Shown: positions 16,826 to 26,388, counted from the stretch's first letter. The stretch is 64,000 bases of DNA from Paraburkholderia sp. (GCF_024281035.1 NZ_JAMXLH010000078.1:124001-188000), one strand, 5' to 3'. Program-made: numbers and translations. Notes: generated from the sequence alone by a model not told the origin.

Positions 16826-18861
16826 CAGTTGGCCTCCAGTGCTTCTTCGTCAACCTTGCCACGGCGCTGCTTGCCTTCGAACGCCTTGACGAGTGCGCGG
16901 TTGCGCAGTTCTTCATCTGCCCGGACCTTGGCAGCCGGAATGTAGTAGCCCTCGTTCTTGCCGAAGCTGTAGGCGATCGCAGTACCGATCACGCCAACGA
17001 GGCCGACAATCGCCATCCACCAGATGTGCCAGATGCCTGCGAAGCCCAGCACGAGGCTGAACATGCCGATGAAGACACCGGCGCTCGTGTTCGACGGCAT
17101 GTGGATGTCCGTGTACTTCGTGTTTGCAACATCCCGCGTTTCGCGACCCGTTTCCTTCATGTGCGCGAATTCGTCGAGTTCGCTCACGTGCGGAATAATC
17201 GCGAAGTTATACGACGGCGGCGGCGACGAGATCGACCATTCCAGCGTACGACCGCCCCACGGATCACCCGTCAGGTCGCGGTTTTCCGGCAGGTTGCGGT
17301 CGCGGATCGAGACGTAGAGCTGCGCGAGCTGGTGAACGATGCCGATCAGCACGAGCACGGCGCCGAACCACGCGATGAGCATCCACGGATGCCATGCCGG
17401 ATCGTCGTAGTGGTTCAGACGGCGGGTTGCACCCATGAAGCCCAGCACGTACAGCGGCGTGAAGGCAACATAGAAACCCGTGAGCCAGAACCAGAACGCG
17501 CGCTTGCCGAGTTTTTCGTTGAGCTTGAAACCAAACGCCTTCGGGAACCAGAAGTTGAAACCCGCGAGATAGCCGAACACCACGCCGCCGATGATCACGT
17601 TGTGGAAGTGCGCGATCAGGAACAGCGAGTTGTGCAGCACGAAGTCCGCACCCGGGATGGCCAACATCACGCCGGTCATGCCGCCAATGGTGAAGGTCAC
17701 CATGAAGCCGATCGTCCACAGCACAGGCGTCGTGAATTCGAGTCGGCCGCGATAGATCGTGAACAGCCAGTTGAAGATCTTCACGCCCGTGGGGATCGCG
17801 ATGATCATCGTCATAATGCCGAAGAACGAGTTGACGTTGGCGCCCGAACCCATCGTGAAGAAGTGGTGCAGCCACACGAGGAACGAGGCCACCATGATCG
17901 AGCAGGTTGCGTAGACCATGGTCTTGTAGCCGAACAGCGGCTTCTTGGCGAAGGTCGACACGACTTCCGAAAAGATACCAAACGCCGGCAGGACGAGGAT
18001 GTACACCTCGGGGTGACCCCACGCCCAGATCAGGTTCAGGTACAGCATGGCGTTACCGCCGGCGTCGTTCGTGAAGAAGTGCATGCCGAGGTAACGATCG
18101 AGGCCGAGCAGCGCGAGCGTCACGGTCAGGATCGGGAACGACGCCATGATCAGCACGTTCGCGCAAAGCGCCGTCCACGTGAACACCGGTATCCTCATCG
18201 CCGTCATGCCCGGGGCGCGCATCTTGATGATCGTGACGAAGAAGTTCACGCCGGACAGCAGCGTGCCCACGCCCGAAAGCTGCAGCGCCCACAGGTAATA
18301 GTCGACACCGACGCCCGGACTGTACGCCAGCTCCGAAAGCGGCGGATACGCGAGCCAGCCGGTCTGCGCGAATTCGCCGACCACCAGCGAGATCATCAGC
18401 AGAGTCGCGCCTACGGCAGTCATCCAGAACGACAGCGAATTCAGGAACGGGAACGCCACGTCGCGCGCACCGATCTGCAACGGCACGATGATGTTCATCA
18501 GGCCGACCATGAGCGCCATCGCCATGAAGAAGATCATGATCACGCCGTGCGCCGTGAAGATCTGGTCATAGTGGTGCGGCGGCAGGAAGCCCGGCGCGTT
18601 GTACGCTACGGCGAGCTGCGAGCGCATCATGATCGCGTCGGCAAAGCCGCGGATCAGCATCACGAGTGCGAGGATGATATACATCACGCCAATGCGCTTG
18701 TGATCGACGCTCGTCAGCCACTCGGTCCAGAGGTATTTCCACTTGCCGAAGTAAGTAATCGCGCCGAGCACTGCTATTGCGCCGATCGCCATGCCGATCG
18801 CCGTGATCACGATGATTGGCTCGTGATACGGAATCGATTCCAGTGTGAGTTTTCCGAACAT
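16825..18861 (-). CDS. cyoB: Cytochrome bo3 ubiquinol oxidase subunit I
   Basis: This 678-residue catalytic subunit oxidises ubiquinol and reduces O2 at a haem o3-CuB centre while pumping protons. Conserved ligands are visible: WAWGHPEVYILVLPAFG (CuB His and cross-linked Tyr), the His pair in WLHHFFTMG, and HFHNVIIGG for the haems. I chose ATG 18861 (MFGKLTLESIPYHEP); longer in-frame extensions run into cyoA and are not conserved-looking. It lies 7 bases after cyoA. Confidence 0.97.
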   Translation of the reverse strand: MFGKLTLESIPYHEPIIVITAIGMAIGAIAVLGAITYFGKWKYLWTEWLTSVDHKRIGVMYIILALVMLIRGFADAIMMRSQLAVAYNAPGFLPPHHYDQIFTAHGVIMIFFMAMALMVGLMNIIVPLQIGARDVAFPFLNSLSFWMTAVGATLLMISLVVGEFAQTGWLAYPPLSELAYSPGVGVDYYLWALQLSGVGTLLSGVNFFVTIIKMRAPGMTAMRIPVFTWTALCANVLIMASFPILTVTLALLGLDRYLGMHFFTNDAGGNAMLYLNLIWAWGHPEVYILVLPAFGIFSEVVSTFAKKPLFGYKTMVYATCSIMVASFLVWLHHFFTMGSGANVNSFFGIMTMIIAIPTGVKIFNWLFTIYRGRLEFTTPVLWTIGFMVTFTIGGMTGVMLAIPGADFVLHNSLFLIAHFHNVIIGGVVFGYLAGFNFWFPKAFGFKLNEKLGKRAFWFWLTGFYVAFTPLYVLGFMGATRRLNHYDDPAWHPWMLIAWFGAVLVLIGIVHQLAQLYVSIRDRNLPENRDLTGDPWGGRTLEWSISSPPPSYNFAIIPHVSELDEFAHMKETGRETRDVANTKYTDIHMPSNTSAGVFIGMFSLVLGFAGIWHIWWMAIVGLVGVIGTAIAYSFGKNEGYYIPAAKVRADEELRNRALVKAFEGKQRRGKVDEEALEAN

Positions 18862-18868
18862 GCTGGCT

Positions 18869-19756
18869 TTACCCCTTCGTCCCGCACGACGCGTCGCTTG
18901 TTTCAGTGACGTGGCCGTTGTTGTATTTCGCGATGATGTTGGTGAAGAGCTTCGGATCAACCGTCGAGAAGTACTGCACGGGCGTCTTCTCGCTCGGCTT
19001 CGCAACCGTCGCGTATTGATCCATCGAGAGCGTCGTCGTCGATGCCTTCACCTTCTGAACCCACGCGTCGAAGTCTTGCTGGTTCGTGGCAAGCGTGCGG
19101 AACTTCATGTCCGAGAAGCCCTGACCGCTGAAGTTCGCCGACATGCCCGCGTAGTCGCCCGCCTGATCGGCGATCAGGTGCAGACGCGTCTGCATACCTG
19201 CCATCGCGTAGACCTGCGAGCCGAGTTGCGGGATGAAGAACGAGTTCATCACCGAATCCGACGTGATACGGAAGTTCACCGGCGTGCCAACTGGAACAGC
19301 AAGCTGGTTCACGGAAGCGATGCCGAGGTCCGGATAGATGAAGAGCCACTTCCAGTCGAGCGCCACGACTTCGACGTTGATTGGCTTGACGTTCGATTCA
19401 AGTGGTTTGTACGGATCAAGCTCGTGCGTGGTCCTCCAGGTGAGGATGCCGAGAAAGAGGATGATCAGTGCAGGTATGGTCCAGACCACGATTTCAATTG
19501 CCGTGGAATGGGCCCATTTCGGCGCGTAGGTCGCGTTGCGATTCGACGCGCGATAGCGGTATGCGAACCACAGCGTCAGCGCGATCACCGGAATCACCAC
19601 GATGAGCATCGTGTAGGTGGACAGCGCAATCAGCTGCTTCTCGGCTACACCGATACTACCTTTCGGATCGAGTACTTCCATGTTGCATCCGGAAAGACAC
19701 GCGGCCAATCCTGCTGCGACGGGAAGCAATAACCTTTGCAAGGTTGTTCTTTTCAT
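18869..19756 (-). CDS. cyoA: Cytochrome bo3 ubiquinol oxidase subunit II (lipoprotein)
   Basis: This 295-residue subunit starts at MKRTTLQRLL (19756). It has a lipoprotein signal with lipobox LSGC (Cys24), two membrane helices and a periplasmic cupredoxin-like domain that, as in quinol oxidases, lacks the CuA ligands. It is the first gene of the operon. A promoter and ANR/FNR-like box lie about 75-100 bases upstream. Confidence 0.96.
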   Translation of the reverse strand: MKRTTLQRLLLPVAAGLAACLSGCNMEVLDPKGSIGVAEKQLIALSTYTMLIVVIPVIALTLWFAYRYRASNRNATYAPKWAHSTAIEIVVWTIPALIILFLGILTWRTTHELDPYKPLESNVKPINVEVVALDWKWLFIYPDLGIASVNQLAVPVGTPVNFRITSDSVMNSFFIPQLGSQVYAMAGMQTRLHLIADQAGDYAGMSANFSGQGFSDMKFRTLATNQQDFDAWVQKVKASTTTLSMDQYATVAKPSEKTPVQYFSTVDPKLFTNIIAKYNNGHVTETSDASCGTKG

Positions 19757-19830
19757 CACGTTTGCCTGAATCTCATTCGTTGAATTTCTCCGGCACATTC
19801 CCTGATCTTCAACAAAGGAAGCGCGCCCGA

Positions 19831-19858
19831 ATCATACAACTTGTTTGATCGATAACAA
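19831..19858 (-). promoter_or_regulatory. cyo promoter overlapped by ANR/FNR-like box
   Basis: On the minus strand TTGTTA (19853-19858) and TATGAT (19831-19836) are spaced by 16 bases. The sequence TTGTTATCGATCAA (19845-19858) matches the ANR/FNR consensus TTGAT-N4-ATCAA at 9 of 10 positions and covers the -35 element. That placement fits repression under low oxygen, as known for cyo in Pseudomonas. Confidence 0.6.
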
Positions 19859-20753
19859 CTATTCTTTACGTAGAATGACCCTTGCCAAAATGCCACTGAG
19901 ACACTTTGTCGCAGATTTTTGCCGCATTTCGCATCACCGGCGAGCATTCGAACATCGAACCCCGTATGATTTAAAAAAGCGATTTTTCGTAGATCTTTCG
20001 AATTCCCCAACCACACATCCGCACATCGTTTCGCACGCAACGGAATGTCGCGATGCCCGGGCAATCACGCCGGCACGTGCCGCACACAGATCCAGAGCCC
20101 GCATGATGAAATTCGCAGCGGGCACATCGAACGTATGAGACTGGCTACAGGGAAACAGGATCGAGGCTGAATGAGCATCGATCCGACGAACGGGAAAACG
20201 AAGAACTACATCCCATCAGCCTGCGCGAAGGCGCTGACCATCCGCCCGGTGAGAACAAGAAAGCTGGAAACGCGCAGGGCAGGATGGGCATTCAGGTCGC
20301 CAGATCTAGGACCGCAATGACTGCATGCACACGGACCTAAAGATGTGTGACGAGCAGCAGCACCCGCGCACCGCAATCAACGAAAGCAAAATGCAAGTTG
20401 ATCGCGAAATGAGCCTCGGAACAGGCAGACAGTAATGCATTTGTTAGCCACGCAGCGGAGAGCCGCACATGGCCAAAGGCTTATGAGCGTAAACGGAACG
20501 CAGATTTTTTGCAGTGCGACAATGCAAATAATTGCGCGCGCTGATCCACATCATTGTTTTAAATCGTATTTTCGAAGCAAAGGAAATCAGTGTCGGGTTG
20601 CATTCGCGGCTAGGTTGGCCAATTCGTATGGCTACCGTCGTTTTGCGCGCATGCCGGCCAGGGAGCAGCACCCACCACGTTGCCTGAGCAATACCTTACT
20701 TTTATCTTTCACGAATACAACACGGGCGATTAACCGCCCGACCGCACCAGACG
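19859..20753. other. Long intergenic region upstream of cyo
   Basis: About 0.9 kb has no recognisable gene. A 49-codon frame at 20171-20320 and a frame starting near 20435 have no family look and poor initiation signals. The stretch is less GC-rich in places than the flanking genes. It may hold regulatory RNA or be the remains of lost genes. Confidence 0.45.
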
Positions 20754-20786
20754 AAAAAAAAGCCCTGACCGTCATCGGGTCAGGGC
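20754..20786 (-). terminator. Strong intrinsic terminator, no close gene upstream
   Basis: A 9-bp stem (GCCCTGACC / GGTCAGGGC, loop GTCATCG) is followed on the minus strand by eight T. The nearest minus-strand gene, the catalase, ends 210 bases away at 20996. It either ends the catalase transcript with a long 3' region or belongs to an unannotated small RNA. Confidence 0.75.
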
Positions 20787-20995
20787 CAACTTCTCAGTTT
20801 GCGTCAGGGATTCCACCGCGCAAGGCTCGCACGTTAGCGCTTCCCCACTCGCGCATTAACCGCCGTGACTGGAAGAGTCCTTTCTGGAATTCCTCAGATT
20901 TCGGCACGGCCTAAAAAAACCGGATCAGCCCCCTTGCGTTGTTCCAGTCCGCACGCGCTTTCTTCCCACGTTTTAACGAGCCCAACCGCTCGCGG

Positions 20996-22459
20996 CTATT
21001 CCGCGCCGCTCGCCAGCGCTTCGATGCGTCGACCCACGTCGGGGTCGATATTCTTCCAGTATTCGAACACGCGCTCGCGCACCGGGCTGCGCACGCCGTT
21101 CAGGCTCGCCACCACCTGCTCCACAAGTTTCATGCGCTGGTCGTCGTTGTAGACGCGCCGCACGAGATCGCCGGCCTGGCCGAAGTCATCGTCTTCCGCG
21201 TGCAACGCATAGGCGCTGCGCACCATGTCGCCATCGGCTTCCCAGCCGTCTTCCACCGTACCCGTCTGATCTGCCCAGGGACGCCCGCCGCTGTTCGGCG
21301 CGTAAGTCGGCGCGTTGCCGCTATGTTCGTAGGTCATGTTGCCGTCGAACATATAGGTCTGCACCGGCACCTTCGGACGGTTCACCGGCAACTGGTGGAA
21401 GTTCGTGCCGATACGCACGCGCTGCGCGTCGTTATAGGCGAACGCGCGGCCCAGCAGCATCTTGTCCGGCGAAAGCCCGATGCCCGGCACCGTATTGCCC
21501 GGCGAGAACGCGGCCTGCTCGATCTGCGCGAAAAAGTTGTCCGGGTTGCGGTTCAGCGTCATCGTGCCCACTTCGATCAGCGGATAGTCCTTGTGCGACC
21601 ACGTCTTGGTCAGATCGAACGGGTTGAAGCGATAGCTCTTCGCCTGCGCATAGGGCATGACCTGCACGGAGAGCTTCCAGGACGGATACTCGCCGCGCGC
21701 AATCGCGTCGAACAGGTCGCGCCGGTGGAAATCGGCGTCGCGGCCGGCCATCGCTTCGGCCTCGGCGTTGGTGAAGCTCTCAAGACCCTGGTTCGTATGG
21801 AAGTGATACTTGATCCAGAACTTCTCGCCGCTGGCGTTCACCCACATGAACGTGTGCGAACCATAGCCATTCATGTGTCGCCAGGTCTTCGGGAGTCCGC
21901 GATCGCCCATCAAATAAGCGACCTGGTGCGCCGATTCCGGATTGCTCGTCCAGAAATCCCACTGCATGTGGCTGTCGCGCAGCCCCGAGTCGGGCAATCG
22001 TTTCTGGCTGCGGATGAAGTGCGGAAACTTCATCGGGTCGCGCACGAAAAAGACCGGCGTGTTATTGCCGACGATGTCGTAGTTGCCTTCGGTCGTGTAG
22101 AACTTCAGCGAAAACCCGCGCACGTCGCGCCATGTATCCGGGCTGCCTGCTTCGCCCGCCACGGTCGAAAAGCGTGCGAGCATTTCGGTCACCGCGCCCT
22201 TCTGGAATAGCGCCGCCCGGGTGTAGCGAGACACGTCCCCCGTGGTCTTGAACTCGCCAAATGCGCCTGCGCCCTTGGCATGCGGTTGTCGCTCCGGCAC
22301 CTTCTCACGATTGAAGTGCGCCATCTGCTCGATGAAATGCACGTCGTGCAGAACGATCGGGCCGTCCGGTCCGATCGTCAGCGAATTGCGGTCGCTCACC
22401 GCCGGCGCGCCCGCACCGGTCGTGGCGGCGCCAAGAGGCTTGTTGCTCGAATCAGCCAT
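20996..22459 (-). CDS. Haem catalase (clade 3 type)
   Basis: This 487-residue monofunctional catalase converts H2O2 to water and oxygen. The distal His is in PHAKGAGAFGEF, the distal Asn in EGNYDIVGNNTPVFF, and the proximal Tyr in RAFAYNDAQRVRIGTN. The length fits small-subunit catalases. Start MADSSNKPLG at 22459 is chosen because GGAGAG lies upstream; longer in-frame starts lack a site. It is transcribed away from the phasin gene. Confidence 0.95.
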   Translation of the reverse strand: MADSSNKPLGAATTGAGAPAVSDRNSLTIGPDGPIVLHDVHFIEQMAHFNREKVPERQPHAKGAGAFGEFKTTGDVSRYTRAALFQKGAVTEMLARFSTVAGEAGSPDTWRDVRGFSLKFYTTEGNYDIVGNNTPVFFVRDPMKFPHFIRSQKRLPDSGLRDSHMQWDFWTSNPESAHQVAYLMGDRGLPKTWRHMNGYGSHTFMWVNASGEKFWIKYHFHTNQGLESFTNAEAEAMAGRDADFHRRDLFDAIARGEYPSWKLSVQVMPYAQAKSYRFNPFDLTKTWSHKDYPLIEVGTMTLNRNPDNFFAQIEQAAFSPGNTVPGIGLSPDKMLLGRAFAYNDAQRVRIGTNFHQLPVNRPKVPVQTYMFDGNMTYEHSGNAPTYAPNSGGRPWADQTGTVEDGWEADGDMVRSAYALHAEDDDFGQAGDLVRRVYNDDQRMKLVEQVVASLNGVRSPVRERVFEYWKNIDPDVGRRIEALASGAE

Positions 22460-22829
22460 TTCAACTCTCCAGTGGACTCGCAGCGCTGCCGTCCCGCACT
22501 GGCTCATCATCCGAAAAGCGCAAACGCATGCCTTCCGTGCTGGAACCGGCGCCGCGTGATCGGGGGATCAACCCGGGAGCCGCAACGGCGCCCGAATCAA
22601 AAGCCATTGTGCACGGAGTCACATTACGCTGCGCACGCAGCGTGACCTGGTCATGCGCCAGCGCGGCGTCTACGCAATCCCTGTTTGATTGGTGCGGGAA
22701 CCGCCTGAGATGGCCCGACCGAAGGCACAATGGCACCGCGTTTGTCACCACGCTCCGCCCCCGTTTCCGATCCGAAACCCCAGCCTGGTGATGGCAAATC
22801 TTCTTCATACAAATCAGCGAATTGCCGAT

Positions 22830-22906
22830 TTGCTGCGACGCACAAATTTTGCTTGACAGCCCATTTTGGCGCGCTATCATTCAGTCAGATTGCTGCATCG
22901 CACAAA
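22830..22906 (+). promoter_or_regulatory. Phasin promoter flanked by two 17-bp repeat boxes
   Basis: TTGACA (22853-22858) and TATCAT (22875-22880) with 16-base spacing form a good sigma-70 promoter. TTGCTGCGACGCACAAA (22830-22846) and TTGCTGCATCGCACAAA (22890-22906) differ at two positions and sit upstream of -35 and at the expected transcript start. The pair resembles an operator pair; in related bacteria the polyhydroxyalkanoate regulator PhaR represses phaP from TGC-rich sites, so PhaR is the leading candidate. Confidence 0.7.
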
Positions 22907-22989
22907 CGCGCGAACCGGTGATCGATACGAAAGTTTTCTCATTTTCCAACCGGAACCGGCCACACCGGCTCCTCCTCAGGAACGAAGAC

Positions 22990-23538
22990 ATGACTCTGCC
23001 GACACCCGAACAATTCGCCGCCACCCAGAAAGCCAGCCTCGAGGCATTTTTCGGCCTCTCGAACAAGGCGTTTGAAGGCGCCACGAAGCTCGCCGAACTG
23101 AATCTCCAGACCGCCCGCGCCGCCTTCGCACAAAGCCAGGAGCACGCTCACGCCGCCCTGTCCGCCAAGGATCCGCAAGGTTTCTTCGCACTGCAGGCCG
23201 GCTTCGCGCAGCCCGCAGTGGAAAAGGCACTCGAATATGGCCGCGCTGTCTACGACATCGTGTCCGCCACGCAATCGGAAATCACGCGTGCCGCCGAAGC
23301 CCAGCTCGCGCAACAGCAACGCGCTGTGCAAGCGTTGGTCGAAGACGCCGCGAAGAACGCACCGGCAGGTTCGGAAAGCGCCGTGGCCGCGATCAAGTCG
23401 GCGTTCAATGCCGCCAGCACGGCCTATGAAACGGTGAACAAGGCGACGAAAGAAGCCGTGGAAATCGCCGAAAGCAACTTCCAGGCGGCCACCAAGGCCG
23501 TGTCGAAGGCTTCGCGCGCTGCAAAGCAGGCCGTCTAA
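22990..23538 (+). CDS. phaP: Phasin family granule-associated protein
   Basis: This 182-residue amphipathic, Ala/Lys/Glu-rich helical protein matches the phasin family (PEQFAATQKASLEAFFGLSN, ending in SKASRAAKQAV). Phasins coat polyhydroxybutyrate granules and control their number and size. ATG 22990 follows CTCAGGAACGAAGAC. The flanking operator-like repeats suggest control by the granule-sensing repressor PhaR. It stands alone with a stem-loop after it. Confidence 0.9.
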   Translation: MTLPTPEQFAATQKASLEAFFGLSNKAFEGATKLAELNLQTARAAFAQSQEHAHAALSAKDPQGFFALQAGFAQPAVEKALEYGRAVYDIVSATQSEITRAAEAQLAQQQRAVQALVEDAAKNAPAGSESAVAAIKSAFNAASTAYETVNKATKEAVEIAESNFQAATKAVSKASRAAKQAV

Positions 23539-23568
23539 GTTTCAAGCATCAATGGGTTGAGTCAGAGT

Positions 23569-23600
23569 CGGGCGGGCGACGCGCAAGCGGAGCCCGCCCG
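23569..23600 (+). terminator. GC-rich stem-loop after phasin gene
   Basis: A 9-bp stem (CGGGCGGGC / GCCCGCCCG) with a 14-base loop lies 30 bases after the stop. There is no T run, so it may be Rho-linked or a 3' stabiliser. Confidence 0.4.
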
Positions 23601-23708
23601 TGACGGCCCCCTCACTCTCGCCCCCGCCTCTCTTCTTGCGCACCACGCTCAGTCAATGAGCGCCGCCGATCAGCAAGTCGGCCATTGCATGCGCAACAAT
23701 CCCGCTCG

Positions 23709-24398
23709 TCAGGACCCGAACATACGGTTGACCGCATGTTCGAGATGCACGCGCATTGCACGCGACGCGCGTTCGGGATCGCGTCCGCGCACCGCTTCGA
23801 GCACTTCGAGGTGCTCCTGCTGAACGATGCGCTGCCGCTCGATCGACTTGACGAGCGACAGATTGCGAGAGAGGTTCATGCTGAACACCATCTGCTCCTG
23901 GATCGACGAGAGCGCGGTGATAAAGAACTGGTTCTTCGACGCCCGGGTCACGGCGAGGTGAAAAGCGAAGTCGTCTTTCGCGCCAATGCCCGAGGTCTCG
24001 ATGATCGTCTGAAGGTTGTCCCACTCGTGCTGGATAGCTTCGACGTCGGCATCGTCAGCCTTTTGTGCCGCCAGCGCGGCTGCGCCCGATTCCACCACGA
24101 CGCGGTATTCGTAGCAACGACGTATGTCTGACAACGATTCCAGCGGTGCGAAACGGCGCACGTCCGGGTCGGGTCGCCGCATCACCGTCGTTCCCGAACC
24201 GTGGCGCGTCGCGATAATGCCGTCCGCGCGCAGTTGCGCAAGCGCTTCGCGCACGGTCGGCCGCGAGGTCGCAAAGCGCTCCGCGAGCATATGCTCGGTT
24301 GGCAGGCGTTCCCCTTCCTTGTATTCGCCTTCGATGATGCGATTGAGAATATCGCTGTAAATCCGCGCCGGCATGTTCGGCGCTTTCTGCTCAGCCAT
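23709..24398 (-). CDS. FadR-subfamily GntR transcriptional regulator
   Basis: This 229-residue regulator has an N-terminal winged helix (IYSDILNRIIEGEYKEGERL, then TSRPTVREALAQL) and a C-terminal all-helical FCD ligand domain with likely metal ligands (DDFAFHLAV, EHLEVLEAV, HLEHAVNR). It sits next to the sugar-acid locus, where four TTGT-N3-ACAA sites fit the FadR-subfamily consensus. I infer that it represses that locus until a sugar acid or intermediate binds. ATG 24398 is preferred over longer starts. Confidence 0.9.
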   Translation of the reverse strand: MAEQKAPNMPARIYSDILNRIIEGEYKEGERLPTEHMLAERFATSRPTVREALAQLRADGIIATRHGSGTTVMRRPDPDVRRFAPLESLSDIRRCYEYRVVVESGAAALAAQKADDADVEAIQHEWDNLQTIIETSGIGAKDDFAFHLAVTRASKNQFFITALSSIQEQMVFSMNLSRNLSLVKSIERQRIVQQEHLEVLEAVRGRDPERASRAMRVHLEHAVNRMFGS

Positions 24399-24443
24399 GG
24401 TGAGACGTACGCTGTGAGTGTTCAGGGGTGTCGTTAATTGTAT

Positions 24444-24453
24444 GTCATATGAC
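24444..24453. promoter_or_regulatory. Palindrome upstream of the GntR gene
   Basis: GTCATATGAC is a perfect 10-bp palindrome 46 bases upstream of the regulator start, embedded in TTGTATGTCATATGACGC. It could be an autoregulatory site but does not match the GTTGT-N3-ACAAC motif of the neighbouring operons. Confidence 0.35.
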
Positions 24454-24502
24454 GCACGCATTGGCCCATCCTTCCTGCGACCACTGCGCGTTTACGCCGT
24501 TT

Positions 24503-25426
24503 TTACGCGAGCCGATCAACCACTCCGGCGCTCAGACTGATACGCAGTGCAGCGGTTTCTGTTTGCCCCGGCTCCAGCCAGCGCAGACCGAGCCCGTTGT
24601 GGATCGCATCGGGCAAGCCAAGCCACGGTTCGACGCAATAGAAATCCGATTGCGGCGCCTCCGTCCAGGAAGTCACCGCGTACCACGGCACGGATCCCGG
24701 GCGCTGCAAATCGATCTCGATGATGCGCCGCAAGGCCGGAATGTCGATTCGAACCGGCGCCTCGGGCGCACCATCGAGGCAATGAAAGCGGTCGTGAATC
24801 TGCGCATCGTCAAAGGTGTAGCGCAGCGCGCCTTCAACCGGATCCGTGATCGTGCCGTCCGGACGCTGATGGCGCGCAACGGTGCGCGGCAGCGTGAGCG
24901 TCGAATCGTCGCGACTCGCGTGCGGCAGCGTGAAATAGAAGTGATGCCTCGCGTAATACGGCAGACGCGCCGCGCCCGTGTTTCCGGTCGTCAACTCGAC
25001 ATCGAGCGTCGCTTCGTCCACGAGCCGGTAGGCGGCTTCGAAGCGAAAACCGAACGGGTAGCCCGCGCGCGTCGCTTCCGTATCGGTGAGCGTCATGCAC
25101 ACGGCGTCACCCTGCGGCGAAACTTGCGCGGTGAACGGCAAATCACGCGCGAAGCCATGCAACGGCACGGCGCGCACAACGCCCTGGTCGTCCCGCCACC
25201 AGCCGATCTCGCCATTCACGCGATGCCGCCCGACGAACGGAAACAGCAGCGGATTGCCGCCGCGAACCGCGGCGGGATGACTCCAGTCGGCCGCATCGGG
25301 CCAGTGAATCACCGACGCCCCATCCTGCCGCCACGACAGCAGCCGGCCGCCCGCCTGCGGCGCAAACAGCAGGCGCGACACGCCAGATTCGATCTCGACG
25401 ACGTCCTGGTCCTGAAACTTCAGCAT
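24503..25426 (-). CDS. Aldose 1-epimerase (mutarotase) family protein
   Basis: This 307-residue galactose-mutarotase-fold protein has likely catalytic residues in VPLHGFARDLPF (His), YYARHHFYF (His) and FYCVEPWLGLP (Glu base). It would equilibrate anomers of the sugar or uronic acid before dehydrogenation. It is the last gene of an rraA-like / lactonase / epimerase operon, 23 bases after the lactonase. Start MLKFQDQ at 25426. Confidence 0.85.
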   Translation of the reverse strand: MLKFQDQDVVEIESGVSRLLFAPQAGGRLLSWRQDGASVIHWPDAADWSHPAAVRGGNPLLFPFVGRHRVNGEIGWWRDDQGVVRAVPLHGFARDLPFTAQVSPQGDAVCMTLTDTEATRAGYPFGFRFEAAYRLVDEATLDVELTTGNTGAARLPYYARHHFYFTLPHASRDDSTLTLPRTVARHQRPDGTITDPVEGALRYTFDDAQIHDRFHCLDGAPEAPVRIDIPALRRIIEIDLQRPGSVPWYAVTSWTEAPQSDFYCVEPWLGLPDAIHNGLGLRWLEPGQTETAALRISLSAGVVDRLA

Positions 25427-25449
25427 GGCGATTCGATGGTGACGAAAGT

Positions 25450-26388
25450 TCAAAGCACGCCGTCGAACACGGGCTCGGGCAATCCGCGCACGCCGGTTTC
25501 GAGCACGAACACGAAGCCGTCCTCATCGCCTGCTTGTGGCGGACAGATGGTCGTCACCAGCAGCAGGTCGAGGTGAGGCCCGCCGAACGCGCACATCGAC
25601 GGCTTCGAAACCGGCACCGCGACCTTACGGTCGAGGCGGCCCTCAGGCGTGAAGCGCAGCAGCAGGCCCGCATCGTTTGCGCAGATCCAGTAACAGCCGT
25701 CGGCGTCGACGGCCGCGCCGTCCGGGCGGCCCACATAGTCGTGCAGATCGGCAAACACGCGGCGGTTGGTCGGCACACCGTCATCGGTGTCGTAGTCGAA
25801 CGCCCAGATCACGCGGCTCGACGCATGCGAGTCCGAGAGATACATCGTGCGTCCATCCGGCGACCAGGCCAGCCCGTTCTGCGTGCACAAGCCTTCCACG
25901 ACAGGCGCGGACAAGCCGTCCTGCGCCGTGTAGCGATAGAGTTTGCCCGCGGGATTCGGCGCCGCCGCGTCCTGCACCATCGTCCCGGCCCAGAAACGTC
26001 CCTGGCGGTCGCAGCGGCCGTCGTTGAAACGCATGTTGCCGGTTGCGTGCGCAACGACTGCAAGCCGGCGCACGTCGATTGTGCCCTGACGTACGCCCGT
26101 TTCTCCCGGCGCCGGTTCGTGCAGCGTCAGTGCGAACAGGCCGGTTTCCAGCGCCGCCAGTACCTTCCCGTCACGCGCGAATGCGAAACAGCCGATACGC
26201 TCAGGCAAATGCCACTCCGTGCGGCGCTGTGTGTCGAGTTCGCAGCGCACGAGCATCTGCGCGGGAATGTCCTCCCAGTAGAGCGCGTTCTCTTGCTCTC
26301 GCCAGACCGGACATTCACCCACCGATGAGCGCCGCGCATCGCGCGCTTCCAGCCGCCGGACCGGCGTGTGCCCCGTTTCCATCGTCAT
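25450..26388 (-). CDS. SMP-30/gluconolaconase-family sugar lactonase
   Basis: This 312-residue six-bladed propeller has the metal-site Glu in SSVGECPVWREQENAL, the NDGRCDRQGRFWAGTM block and the DGAAVDADGCYW block of SMP-30 lactonases. In this locus it would open the aldaro- or aldonolactone made by the uronate dehydrogenase. GAGGATGAAGCG precedes ATG 26388; ATG 26382 is also possible. It lies 19 bases after the rraA-like gene. Confidence 0.88.
   Translation of the reverse strand: MTMETGHTPVRRLEARDARRSSVGECPVWREQENALYWEDIPAQMLVRCELDTQRRTEWHLPERIGCFAFARDGKVLAALETGLFALTLHEPAPGETGVRQGTIDVRRLAVVAHATGNMRFNDGRCDRQGRFWAGTMVQDAAAPNPAGKLYRYTAQDGLSAPVVEGLCTQNGLAWSPDGRTMYLSDSHASSRVIWAFDYDTDDGVPTNRRVFADLHDYVGRPDGAAVDADGCYWICANDAGLLLRFTPEGRLDRKVAVPVSKPSMCAFGGPHLDLLLVTTICPPQAGDEDGFVFVLETGVRGLPEPVFDGVL

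Noticed and set aside
16810..18909. 699-codon open frame on + strand across cyoB
   Set aside because: Antisense shadow of cyoB; its Arg/His/Glu-rich translation resembles no protein, while cyoB has all catalytic motifs.
20171..20320. 49-codon frame in the cyo-catalase gap
   Set aside because: Weak initiation context and no family resemblance; probably chance.
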